DNA of 64,000 bases from Janthinobacterium lividum (GTDB lineage: Bacteria > Pseudomonadota > Gammaproteobacteria > Burkholderiales > Burkholderiaceae_D). Every line of letters begins with the position of its first letter. Positions within the stretch are counted from its first letter, which is position 1. Shown here piece by piece: positions 18,312 to 25,870 of the stretch. A program made the translations under genes and the position numbers. The notes beneath the pieces are model-generated. The model had not been told where the DNA came from. It made no database searches and saw nothing but the letters and a program-made list of their open reading frames with translations. Location: the NCBI RefSeq assembly GCF_011601275.1, contig NZ_JAAOLY010000024.1, positions 1 through 64,000 on the forward strand, given 5' to 3'.

Positions 18312-19055
18312 ATGGCAAAAGTAAGCGCGGAACAGATCAATGCGGCAATGGAAGCGATGGCGGGCGAAGGCCAGACCATCACGGTGCGCGCCTTGCGCGA
18401 ACGGCTGGGCAACGGTGCCTGCCTGGGCACCATCAGCAAGCTCTTGCAGCGCCGGAAGGCCGGGGCGCAGCGCCAGATCGCCGCCGCCGCCGAACTGTCG
18501 CCCGTGCTGCAGCAAGCCATCCTCGATTATGTAGGACAGGAATTAAGCGCCAGCCACAGCGCGCATGAAGCCGAGATGAACGACAATCAACAGGAATTGA
18601 TGGACCTGGCCAGCGAGAACGAGCGCCAGCAAGAACTGCTCGACCTGCAGGCGGGCGAGCTGGAAACCTTGCGTGAGGAGCTCGAACGCGAGCGGCAAGT
18701 GGCGAACCAGGCTAGAACGGACCTGGCCAAGGCGCAGTTGCGCCTGGAAGGCTTGCCGCGCCTGGAAGAGGCGGCCGAACAGGCGCGCATGGATCTGGCC
18801 AAGGCGCAATTCAAGCTCGAAGGCATCCCCCGCCTGGAAGAGGCCGCCGAAGCGGCGCGTGCGGAACTGATCCAGGCCCAGCTGAAACTGGAAAGCCTGA
18901 CGCGCGTGGAAACGGAACTGGCCGCCGCGCGCCTGGAACTGGAAGCGGAACGCGAAGAGCTGGGTGAAACGCGCGCCGAGCTGGACGAGGAGCGTACCCT
19001 GCGCATCAAGGCGCAGCAGTTCATCGTCGATCCGATCTTCAAAACACCTGTCTGA
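18312..19055 (+). CDS. KfrA-like DNA-binding protein with long coiled coil
   Basis: Chromosomal relative of plasmid KfrA, 247 residues. Residues 1-80 form the KfrA_N-type DNA-binding head (VSAEQINAAMEAMAGEGQ, TVRALRERLGNGACLGTISK), and the rest (about 85-235) is an alpha-helical coiled coil rich in Glu, Ala, Leu and Arg. Within it a 24-residue unit beginning A-R-x-D/E-L and containing LxLEGxPRLEEAAE is repeated about three to four times. KfrA of RK2-type plasmids is an autorepressor and helps partition; chromosomal homologues may act as regulators or nucleoid-associated proteins. A palindrome lies upstream and a long palindromic repeat immediately downstream. No plasmid genes surround it. Confidence 0.82.
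   Translation: MAKVSAEQINAAMEAMAGEGQTITVRALRERLGNGACLGTISKLLQRRKAGAQRQIAAAAELSPVLQQAILDYVGQELSASHSAHEAEMNDNQQELMDLASENERQQELLDLQAGELETLREELERERQVANQARTDLAKAQLRLEGLPRLEEAAEQARMDLAKAQFKLEGIPRLEEAAEAARAELIQAQLKLESLTRVETELAAARLELEAEREELGETRAELDEERTLRIKAQQFIVDPIFKTPV
18711..18999 (+). repeat. 72-bp in-frame tandem repeat within the KfrA-like gene
   Basis: Units start at 18711, 18783 and 18855, exactly 72 bp apart, each encoding 24 residues that begin with Ala-Arg and carry DLAKAQ(L/F)(R/K)LEG(L/I)PRLEEAAE; a fourth unit from about 18927 is degenerate. The first two units are nearly identical in protein sequence. The period fits an extended coiled coil (24 residues, about seven helical turns) that can grow or shrink without breaking the frame. 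Confidence 0.85.
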
Positions 19056-19060
19056 GGAAG

Positions 19061-19172
19061 CCTGACCAAACCTGCTGCGCGTCGCGCTTTGCGGCCTGCG
19101 ATGCTCACCGTACTAGAGTACGGTTGCGCTTCTTAGCCACAAATCACTGCCGCTCGCTATGGTTTTGTCAGG
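19061..19172. repeat. long imperfect palindromic intergenic repeat, copy 1
   Basis: A 112-bp region directly after the KfrA-like stop codon. Outer arms CCTGACCAAACC (19061-19072) and GGTTTTGTCAGG (19161-19172) pair with one mismatch; a perfect inner palindrome ACCGTACT-AG-AGTACGGT lies at 19107-19124; the parts between are also partly complementary. A second element of the same plan occurs at 59287-59385. It may act as a terminator-like or extragenic palindromic element; no open frame of note lies inside. Confidence 0.65.
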
Positions 19173-19267
19173 TGTCGTTAGATTAGGGGACTGTGTTAGT
19201 CGGCGCACGGAGTCGTGTCGCAGGGCGCAGCAGAATGTGTTCCTGGACGTTGCGCAAAGGGGCAGGC

Positions 19268-20260
19268 ATGGAAACGCTGATCGTCATGGGGGCCTCGGTG
19301 GGCGGCGTGAGCGCACTGTCCGCCATCTTTGCCGCCTTGCCGGCGAATTTTCCCGCGGCGATCCTGGCCGTCATGCACGTGGGGGCGCGCAACAGCGTGC
19401 TGCCCGAGATCCTCGGCAAGACCTCCGCCTTGCCCGTGCGCTTTGCAGAAGAGCGCGAACCCGTGCGCGCGGGACGCATCCTGCTCGCGCCGCCCGACCG
19501 TCACATGCTCGTTGCCAACCTGGCCGGCCAAGCGACGGTCGAGCTGACCCGGGGACCGAAGGAAAACCATACGCGTCCCGCCATCGACCCCCTGTTTCGC
19601 AGTGCCGCCGCCGCTTTTGGACCGAAGGTAGTGGGCGTCATCCTCAGCGGCTACCTCGACGATGGCACGGCAGGCTTGCAGGCCATCAAGGCCTGCGGCG
19701 GCAAGGCATTGGTGCAGGAGCCGCAGGAGGCGGTGGCACCGTCGATGCCGCAAAGCGCAATTGAATATGCCGGGGTGGATTGGCGCCTGCCGTGCGCCGA
19801 GATCGGCCCGGCCCTGCTGGCGCTGGCCAGCGGCACGCCGGCGCCGGCCAGCGCCGCGCTGCCCTTGCCACCCGCGCCCCAGTGGATCGCCGTGGAAAAC
19901 CGTTTTGCCCGGGGAGTGGGGAATATGGACCAACTGGAAAAAATTGCCACGCCATCGACGTTCACCTGTCCCGAATGCCAGGGCACATTGTGGGAGCTGC
20001 ATGGCCAGAAGCCGCAGCGTTTTCGCTGCCATACGGGCCACAGTTTCACGGCGCAGACGCTCGGCGAGTTGCAGCATGAAAAGGCGGAAGATGCCATGTG
20101 GGCCGCCGTCAGGGCGCTGCAGGAAAAAGAAAAGCTGTACCAGAGCCTGGCAGCCAAGGCCCAGGCCTGGCTGCATCCGGGCACGGCCAGCGAGTATGCA
20201 GCCAAGGCGCGCCAGGCAGGCGAGCAGGCCGATATGCTGAAACGGGCCTTGCTGGCTTAA
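19268..20260 (+). CDS. orphan CheB-type methylesterase with C-terminal zinc-ribbon
   Basis: Protein of 330 residues from the ATG at 19268 (GGGGC upstream; the frame is open further back without a better start). Residues 1-190 form a CheB catalytic domain: Ser10 in GASVGG, His37 in MHVGARN and Asp132 in GYLDDGTAG make the triad, although the usual GMGxDG is altered. There is no receiver domain. The C-terminal part (about 225-330) has FTCPECQG ... FRCHTGHSF, a four-ligand Cys/His zinc site, and a helical tail. CheB enzymes demethylate and deamidate chemoreceptors; this type is common in Burkholderiales and its target is unknown. The MCPs of this window lie 14 kb away. Confidence 0.87.
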   Translation: METLIVMGASVGGVSALSAIFAALPANFPAAILAVMHVGARNSVLPEILGKTSALPVRFAEEREPVRAGRILLAPPDRHMLVANLAGQATVELTRGPKENHTRPAIDPLFRSAAAAFGPKVVGVILSGYLDDGTAGLQAIKACGGKALVQEPQEAVAPSMPQSAIEYAGVDWRLPCAEIGPALLALASGTPAPASAALPLPPAPQWIAVENRFARGVGNMDQLEKIATPSTFTCPECQGTLWELHGQKPQRFRCHTGHSFTAQTLGELQHEKAEDAMWAAVRALQEKEKLYQSLAAKAQAWLHPGTASEYAAKARQAGEQADMLKRALLA

Positions 20261-20312
20261 AATAGCGCACGGTCGCGCCATGGCGCGCGACGCCTGATCG
20301 CAAAGAAGGTCT

Positions 20313-21242
20313 ATGTCTGCAGAAAAAAAAGAACCGCTTCCGCTTGCGGCAGCCCCCGTATTGCCGCGCGCGCTGCCGCCCAGGCCGCCATCAGAATTTA
20401 GTTCGCCCGAAGCGGCCCTGGCGCGCAAGCAGGCGCGCGAAGCCAAGGATGCGCAGGTGCGCGGTGTTACCTCTATCAACGCCATGCGCGAGGCCATCAA
20501 GCAGGCGGCGCGTGACTTGCCCACCATCACCGAGGTGCCGCGCCTGGCCATGCTGGACGCGGCCGCCTTCCGCGCTCGCGCCGCGCTGGGCCTGCCATTC
20601 CTGATGCGCGGGCTGGTGCAGCGCTGGCCCTTATCCCAGTTGCTGCCCGATGTCTTGCGCGAGCAGTTCAGCCACGTGCCCGTGCGCGCGCGGGTGGGCG
20701 ATTACATCAACACGGCGTTTGCGGCCGACCGCGCCATGCAGGATATGTCGATGGGGCAATACCTGGACCTGGTGGCAGAGGGCAAGTACGCGCTGCCGCC
20801 TTACCTGGGCAACCTGGAATTGCGCGAACTGAACCGCCTGTGCCACTGGCCCACGTATTTCGACAAGATGGGTCCGCCGCGCTTTTGGGTGGGGCCGGCC
20901 GGCACGGTGACGCCTTTGCATTGCGATTACGACGACAATATCTTTGCGCAAGTGTGGGGCCGCAAGCGCATCTTCTTATCGCCGCCGCACCATGACGCTT
21001 TTCTTTACCCGAGCGAAGCGAACGCCATCCTGTTCGGCTCGCCTTTCGACCCGGAAGCGCCCGATTTCGAGCGTTTCCCCCTGGCGCGCCAGGCCACCAT
21101 GATCGAATGCATCGTCGAGCCGGGCGACATGCTGTACGTGCCCGCCGGCTGGTACCACCAGGTGCGGGCGCTGACGTTTTCCCTGTCCTCGAACCGCTGG
21201 GCCAGGGCCGTGCCGCTGGCGCTGCGGCGTACCGAGGCTTAA
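20313..21242 (+). CDS. cupin-like (JmjC-type) Fe(II)/2-oxoglutarate-dependent oxygenase
   Basis: Protein of 309 residues with an Ala/Pro-rich N-terminal stretch (about 1-75) and a C-terminal JmjC/cupin_8 barrel. Iron ligands are visible as His203 and Asp205 in LHCDYDDN and His282 in PAGWYHQV; GRKRIFLSPP and the LYPSEANAILFGSPFD loop are typical of the family. Relatives hydroxylate protein side chains (FIH-like, ribosomal oxygenases) but the substrate here is unknown. Its stop codon overlaps that of the convergent EamA gene by the shared tetranucleotide TTAA. Confidence 0.9.
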   Translation: MSAEKKEPLPLAAAPVLPRALPPRPPSEFSSPEAALARKQAREAKDAQVRGVTSINAMREAIKQAARDLPTITEVPRLAMLDAAAFRARAALGLPFLMRGLVQRWPLSQLLPDVLREQFSHVPVRARVGDYINTAFAADRAMQDMSMGQYLDLVAEGKYALPPYLGNLELRELNRLCHWPTYFDKMGPPRFWVGPAGTVTPLHCDYDDNIFAQVWGRKRIFLSPPHHDAFLYPSEANAILFGSPFDPEAPDFERFPLARQATMIECIVEPGDMLYVPAGWYHQVRALTFSLSSNRWARAVPLALRRTEA

Positions 21243-22150
21243 TCCGATGGCATGATGGCCTTGCCATCGGCACGCAGGCGCTTGGGCCGCCACTCGCTGA
21301 GGATGCCCGCACAGATGATCAGTATCGCGCCCACGATGGCCAGGGCCGGCAGGCGCTCGCCAGCGATACGTCCGATGACGCCAGCCCACACGGGTTCGCC
21401 CGCATAGATCAAGGTGGCCTTGGTGGCGGAAATGCGCTTTTGCGCCCAGTTCATCACATATTGGATCAGTGCGCTGGCGCAGCCCAGCGCCAATACGCTG
21501 AGGATGAAAGTCTTGCCGAGCACTGGCGGCGCTTCGCCCATGACGGGCATCAGCAGCAGGGCGATCAATGATGCCGTCGCCAGCTGCACGATGGTTACGC
21601 GCAGGATGTTCAGTTGCGGCGAAACGCGACTGATGAGGATGATTTCCAGCGCAATCGCGATAGCGCCCACGGCCGTGATCAGCTCGCCCGTGCCGAAGGC
21701 CATGCTCAAGCCGTCCGTGCCGGTAAGCAGCAGCAAGCCGACGAACGCCAGCACGACGGCCGCCCATACGGCAGGGTGGGGCCGCTGCTTGAAGGCCAGC
21801 CATTGTACCAGCGGCACGATGGGCACATAGAAGGCCGTGATGAAGGCGGACTTGCTGCTGGAAATATGCATCAAGCCATAGGTTTGCAGCGCGTAGCCGC
21901 CAAAGATGCTCACGCCGATGGCCATGCCCGTCAGCAATTCGGCCTTGCTCAGATGGCGCAACTGGCCCCGGCAAATCAGGGCGCCGATACTGGCGGCCAC
22001 GGCAAAGCGGGCGGCCACGAAGGCCAGCGGGCCGCTGACCGTCACCGCATGTTGTACGACGAGAAAAGTGCCTCCCCAAATGAAGGTGATGGCGATCAGG
22101 GCCAGTTCGGGCAGGCCAAAGGCGGGCGGGGGACTTGCGTGTGTTTTCAT
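21239..22150 (-). CDS. EamA/DMT family transporter
   Basis: Inner-membrane protein of 303 residues with about ten hydrophobic helices in two EamA repeats (first about 10-140, second about 150-290). The first repeat has TFIWGGTFLVVQ, the second GEPVWAGVIGRIAGERL, both usual in the drug/metabolite transporter superfamily. Substrates of such proteins (amino acids, metabolites, drugs) cannot be read from sequence. It is divergent from the XRE-cupin regulator at 22202, with a 51-bp gap, so that regulator may control it. Confidence 0.92.
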   Translation of the reverse strand: MKTHASPPPAFGLPELALIAITFIWGGTFLVVQHAVTVSGPLAFVAARFAVAASIGALICRGQLRHLSKAELLTGMAIGVSIFGGYALQTYGLMHISSSKSAFITAFYVPIVPLVQWLAFKQRPHPAVWAAVVLAFVGLLLLTGTDGLSMAFGTGELITAVGAIAIALEIILISRVSPQLNILRVTIVQLATASLIALLLMPVMGEAPPVLGKTFILSVLALGCASALIQYVMNWAQKRISATKATLIYAGEPVWAGVIGRIAGERLPALAIVGAILIICAGILSEWRPKRLRADGKAIMPSD

Positions 22151-22201
22151 GGGGCGCTATGCTATGAGCAAAATATTTCCCATCATCATAGGAGCAATAT
22201 A

Positions 22202-22759
22202 TTGCGCAGTCAAGCCGAGGCCGGTGGCGTGCTGGCACACCTGGCCACCAATCTGCGGCGCTTGCGCCTTGCCGCTGGCCTCAGCCAGGAAGAACTGGCG
22301 CGCAGCTCAGGCCTGAGCCGGCGCATGGTCAATGGCGTCGAGGCGGGCAGCACCAATATCAGCCTGGCCAACCTCGACCATGTGGCGGCCGCCTTGAACG
22401 TGGCCTTTGTCGATCTGGTCCAGCCGCCGCAGCAGCCGCACGACAGCCTGCGCGTGCTGATGTGGCAAAGCGCGTCGCAGGCCAGCCAGGCCGTGCTGCT
22501 GGGCGCGGCCCCCGCCAGCCGCCAGGTGGAACTGTGGTCGTGGAGCCTGGCGCCGGGCGAGCGCTACGATGCCGAGCCTGATCCGGCGGGTTTCAGCGAA
22601 ATGCTCTACGTGCTGGAAGGACTGTTGCAGCTCGTGCTGGCGGCGGAAACCAGGCAACTGGCCACGGGCGATTTTTTCGTCTTCAGCAGCGCGCAAGCGT
22701 ATGCCTACGTGAATGCGGGCGAGTCCACCTTGCGATTTACGCGTAATGTGGTCAGCTGA
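22202..22759 (+). CDS. XRE family regulator with C-terminal cupin domain
   Basis: Regulator of 185 residues. Helix-turn-helix at about 15-70 (LRRLRLAAGLSQEELARSSG, LSRRMVNGVEAG, SNISLANLDHVAAALNV in outline) and a small cupin at about 105-180 (GFSEMLYVLEGLLQL, TGDFFVF). The start is a TTG at 22202, chosen because AGGAG lies 8 bases upstream and no ATG or GTG fits before the HTH. The gene is divergent from the EamA transporter and could regulate it in response to a small ligand bound by the cupin, as in other XRE-cupin proteins (for example PuuR). The ligand is unknown. Confidence 0.86.
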   Translation: MRSQAEAGGVLAHLATNLRRLRLAAGLSQEELARSSGLSRRMVNGVEAGSTNISLANLDHVAAALNVAFVDLVQPPQQPHDSLRVLMWQSASQASQAVLLGAAPASRQVELWSWSLAPGERYDAEPDPAGFSEMLYVLEGLLQLVLAAETRQLATGDFFVFSSAQAYAYVNAGESTLRFTRNVVS

Positions 22760-22877
22760 CGGCGCAATCAGGGCAGGCCATATCCTCCAGCAGCGGCGGC
22801 TGTTCATAGCCGCAGCCCAGGTCGAGCACACTTTTGCCTTCTAGCTCAGGCAGCATGGCGCGCCGGTCTAGATATAC
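22752..22877 (-). pseudogene. remnant of a class I SAM-dependent methyltransferase
   Basis: On the minus strand a frame reads YLDRRAMLPELEGKSVLDLGCGY and then runs EQPPLLEDMACPDCAVS to a stop at 22752. The motif PELEGKSVLDLGCGYG is methyltransferase motif I, the start of the SAM-binding domain, with a preceding Asp-Arg-x-Ala-Met-Leu-Pro that matches full-length family members. Only about 40 residues are left: the N-terminus stops at the CLC gene boundary and everything after GCGY is missing, apparently by an internal deletion. The 34-codon reading from the ATG at 22856 is very unlikely to be functional. Its stop overlaps the end of the XRE-cupin gene. Confidence 0.55.
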
Positions 22878-22881
22878 TGTG

Positions 22882-24123
22882 TCATGCGTCGATGTCCTTG
22901 CGGGGCGTGCGCTTGGCATGCCCGCTGCGTTGCGCCCGGTAAATACCCGCGTGGCCGGAAAACAGATAGGCCACGACGCAGGCGATGGCCGCGTAGACTC
23001 CGATCTCGGCGCCGAACAGTTCCATGGCCATCAGGGTCGACGCGATCGGCGTGTTGGCCGCGCCCGCAAACACGGCAACGAAACCGATGGCGGCCAGCAG
23101 GGTGACGGGCTGGTGCAGCAGCGGGCCCAGCGCATTGCCCAGGGTCGCGCCGATGAAGAATAATGGCGTTACTTCGCCACCCTTGAAACCCGTTCCCAAT
23201 GAAACAATGGTAAACGCCATTTTGCCGAGGAAGTCGTATGCGGGCAAGGGTTCCTTCAGTGCATCGACGATGGTGGGGATGCCCAGGCCGATATACTTGT
23301 CCGTGCCGATCAGCCACACGGCAATGGCAACGACGAGGCCGCCCACAAGCGGGCGCAGCGGCGCGTAGCCGATCCAGCGCTTCATCAGGCCGTTCAAGCC
23401 GTGCGTTGCTTGCGCAAACAGTTTGCCCGTCACGCCGAACAGCACGCCGGCGAGCACCATGGCGCACAAGGTCCAGGCGGAGAGGGCGGGGATCAACGGC
23501 ACGGCGTAATGCGTATGGTGGACTCCCCACAGCAAGCCCACTTGGTCGGCGATGACGGCAGCAGCCAGGCAGGGCAGCATGGCTTCGTAGCGCAAGCGGC
23601 CGATGGCCAGCACTTCCAGGCCAAAGATGGCGCCTGCCAGCGGCGTGCCGAAGACGGAGGCAAAGCCAGCGCTGATGCCGGCCATCAGGATGATGCGGCG
23701 GTCTTCATTGTTCAGGCGAAACATGCGGGTCAGCTGGTCGGCCAGCGCACCGCCCATTTGCACGGCCGTGCCTTCGCGCCCGACGGAGGAGCCAAACAGA
23801 TGCGAGATGACAGTGCCGCCCAGCACCAGCGGCGCCATGCGCAAGGGGATGACTGTTTTCGGATCGTGGATTTCATCGATGAGCAGGTTCGCGCCGCCTT
23901 CGACACTGCTGCCGTAGCGCAAATACAGCCAGCCGACCACAAAGCCGGCCACGGGCAGCAGCCAGATCAGCCAGGCGTGGGCCAGGCGCGTAGCGGTTGC
24001 CCAGTCGAGGGCATGCAGGAATCCGGCCGAAGCCGTGCCGGCCAGCACGGCCACAGCAGCGGCGATCAGCAGCCATTTGACCAGGTGCAGAAATAAATCG
24101 CGAAGAGGGGCAAGCCGGCGCAT
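22882..24123 (-). CDS. CLC family anion antiporter, probable fluoride/proton type (CLC-F)
   Basis: Inner-membrane CLC protein of 413 residues with about ten to twelve helices. The gating glutamate is Glu117 in VGREGTAVQMGGALADQ; the GREGT form, the loss of the chloride-binding GSGIP motif (SSVEGGANLLIDEIHDP stands in its place) and the overall sequence resemble the fluoride-specific CLC-F (EriC-F) branch rather than chloride transporters. The late motif is GGEVTPLFFIGATLGN. The ATG at 24123 is chosen; a TTG lies five codons earlier at 24138. It lies 36 bp downstream of the PLP decarboxylase on the same strand and there is no space or sequence for a fluoride riboswitch directly before it. Confidence 0.85.
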   Translation of the reverse strand: MRRLAPLRDLFLHLVKWLLIAAAVAVLAGTASAGFLHALDWATATRLAHAWLIWLLPVAGFVVGWLYLRYGSSVEGGANLLIDEIHDPKTVIPLRMAPLVLGGTVISHLFGSSVGREGTAVQMGGALADQLTRMFRLNNEDRRIILMAGISAGFASVFGTPLAGAIFGLEVLAIGRLRYEAMLPCLAAAVIADQVGLLWGVHHTHYAVPLIPALSAWTLCAMVLAGVLFGVTGKLFAQATHGLNGLMKRWIGYAPLRPLVGGLVVAIAVWLIGTDKYIGLGIPTIVDALKEPLPAYDFLGKMAFTIVSLGTGFKGGEVTPLFFIGATLGNALGPLLHQPVTLLAAIGFVAVFAGAANTPIASTLMAMELFGAEIGVYAAIACVVAYLFSGHAGIYRAQRSGHAKRTPRKDIDA

Positions 24124-24159
24124 CGTGCATCCAGTCAAGGCTGATGGGTGGGTAGTTCC

Positions 24160-25749
24160 TTACAAGCCCAGTTCCGCCACCAGCGCCTGGCCGATGGCCC
24201 GCTGTTCGGCCAGGATGGCGCGCAGGTGGCGGGGGCGGGTCCTGACGTTGGTCATGACTACGCGCAGCACATTGGTGGGGCCAGGGTAGCGCGTCGATTC
24301 CAGTACCGTGCGCGATACGAAGCTGTGGCCTTGCGCCTTTTGCCGGTTTTGCAGCTTGGCGTTGAGCGTGTTCAGCTGCTTGTTCAGTTCGGCAGCGGCC
24401 TCCACCTGGCCGCCGGCCAGCAAGGCCTCCATGCGCTGATGCAGGTGCGCGGGCACGTAGCGGTAGGTCAGAATGAAGGTGTCCGAGCGTGTGACGAGTT
24501 CGAAATCCTGCTGGTCGGCCAGCAAATCCTGCAACTGGCCGGACAGGGTGGCCGCCTGCTGCAGCAAGGTCGTGTAGCCGGACACACCGAGCACCTTGAA
24601 CGAGGTCCACAGTTTCAAGGCGTCAAAGCGGCGCGAGCCTTCCAGCGACGTCTGGCCCAGGTCGCCCGAGTTGTCGCGCAAGATGTAGTTGGCGTTGTGC
24701 TTCAGCAAGTTCAGGCTGGCGCTATCCTTGAACAGCACCATGCTTTGCGCCATCGGCACCCATAGCAGCTTGTGCCCGTCGATGACGACGGAGTCGGCCA
24801 GGGCGATGCCGTCGTACAGCGCGCGGTAATGTTCCGCGATCAGGAGGGCGCCGCCCCAGGCCGCATCCACATGGAACCAGATGCTTTCTCGCGCGGCAAT
24901 GGCCGCCATGGCGGCCAGCGGGTCGATGGCGCCCGTTTCCGTCGTGCCGGCAATGCCTATCATGGCGACGACCTTGATCCTGCGCAGTTTTAAATCGGCG
25001 ATCGTGTCTTCCAGCGCGGCCACGTCGATGCGGTTGTCGCGGTCGACGGCCACCAGGCGCAAGGCGTTTTCACCGAGGCCCAAAGTCGCCAATGCTTTCT
25101 TGATGGAATAATGGCTGCGGGCCGAGCCGATCACGGCCAGCCCCGCGTAGCCCGAATCCTGCATGGCGGCAAACAGTCCCCGCTTGCGCGTACCGGGCAG
25201 TTGCTGCTCCAGCGCCACGGCCAGGGCCGTCAAATTGCCCATGGTGCCGCCATTGACGACATTGCCCAGCGCGCCGCTGGTGGCAGCCATCGCTTGCGTG
25301 TAGACATGATCGGGCTGCTGGTAGACCTGGCGGTGCAGCCAGCCGAGGATCTGTTTTTCGATCAGGGTCGACACGTACGCCGTCTCGATCTTGACCTGGT
25401 TCTGGTTCAGGGTGGCTGTAAACGCTTCGGCCAGCACGCTGATCCACGGCAGGGCCTGCGTCATGTGGCCGATGTATTGCGGGTGGTTCAGCTGGGCCGT
25501 ATTGGCCAGCACGGTGGTGTCGAGTTCTTGCAGGAAATCCGCCACGGCCATGCCGTGTGCGGGCAGGCTGGTGTCGGACAGTTGCTTCAGCAGTTCCGCA
25601 TACGGGGTGTGCGGATAGGCCGTGTCGCGTTCGGCGGCCAGCCAGCCGCCCAGCATGCGCAGCGCCTGCTGCAGGGGCGCGGGTGCCTGTTGCAGCGCAT
25701 CGATGGAAAAATGCTGCTGCAGCAGCTGTTCGATAGGGGTATCGGTCAT
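24160..25749 (-). CDS. group II pyridoxal-phosphate-dependent decarboxylase
   Basis: PLP enzyme of 529 residues in the glutamate/aromatic-amino-acid decarboxylase superfamily. The Schiff-base lysine is Lys327 in VIDGHKLLWVP; WFHVDAAWGG carries the Asp that pairs with the PLP pyridine nitrogen, and TSGALGNVVNGGTMGNLTAL is the phosphate-binding stretch. Length is close to the PanP-like aspartate 1-decarboxylases and diaminobutyrate decarboxylases; which amino acid it uses cannot be decided from sequence. The CLC gene follows 36 bp later on the same strand. Decarboxylases and CLC antiporters cooperate in acid resistance in enteric bacteria, but the CLC here looks fluoride-specific, so that link is doubtful. 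Confidence 0.88.
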   Translation of the reverse strand: MTDTPIEQLLQQHFSIDALQQAPAPLQQALRMLGGWLAAERDTAYPHTPYAELLKQLSDTSLPAHGMAVADFLQELDTTVLANTAQLNHPQYIGHMTQALPWISVLAEAFTATLNQNQVKIETAYVSTLIEKQILGWLHRQVYQQPDHVYTQAMAATSGALGNVVNGGTMGNLTALAVALEQQLPGTRKRGLFAAMQDSGYAGLAVIGSARSHYSIKKALATLGLGENALRLVAVDRDNRIDVAALEDTIADLKLRRIKVVAMIGIAGTTETGAIDPLAAMAAIAARESIWFHVDAAWGGALLIAEHYRALYDGIALADSVVIDGHKLLWVPMAQSMVLFKDSASLNLLKHNANYILRDNSGDLGQTSLEGSRRFDALKLWTSFKVLGVSGYTTLLQQAATLSGQLQDLLADQQDFELVTRSDTFILTYRYVPAHLHQRMEALLAGGQVEAAAELNKQLNTLNAKLQNRQKAQGHSFVSRTVLESTRYPGPTNVLRVVMTNVRTRPRHLRAILAEQRAIGQALVAELGL

Positions 25750-25870
25750 GGCGCGTTGTCTTCTCTACGGATTGCTGGTGCCACGGTGACACAAATGCAT
25801 CGCGCCCAGGCGGAAGCGGGATTTTACCCGACTCCGCCTGAGCGCATCAGTTTGCTATTACTGTCTGTGA

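Noticed and set aside
18711..18999. Tandem 72-bp repeat as a CRISPR-like array
   Set aside because: There are no spacers; the repeats are contiguous, in frame and encode a coiled coil.
22752..22856. 34-codon methyltransferase-like frame as a functional small protein
   Set aside because: It contains only motif I of the fold followed by an unrelated tail, so it is treated as a gene remnant.
24124..24159. Fluoride riboswitch before the CLC gene
   Set aside because: Only 36 bp are available and the conserved strands of the crcB motif are not present.
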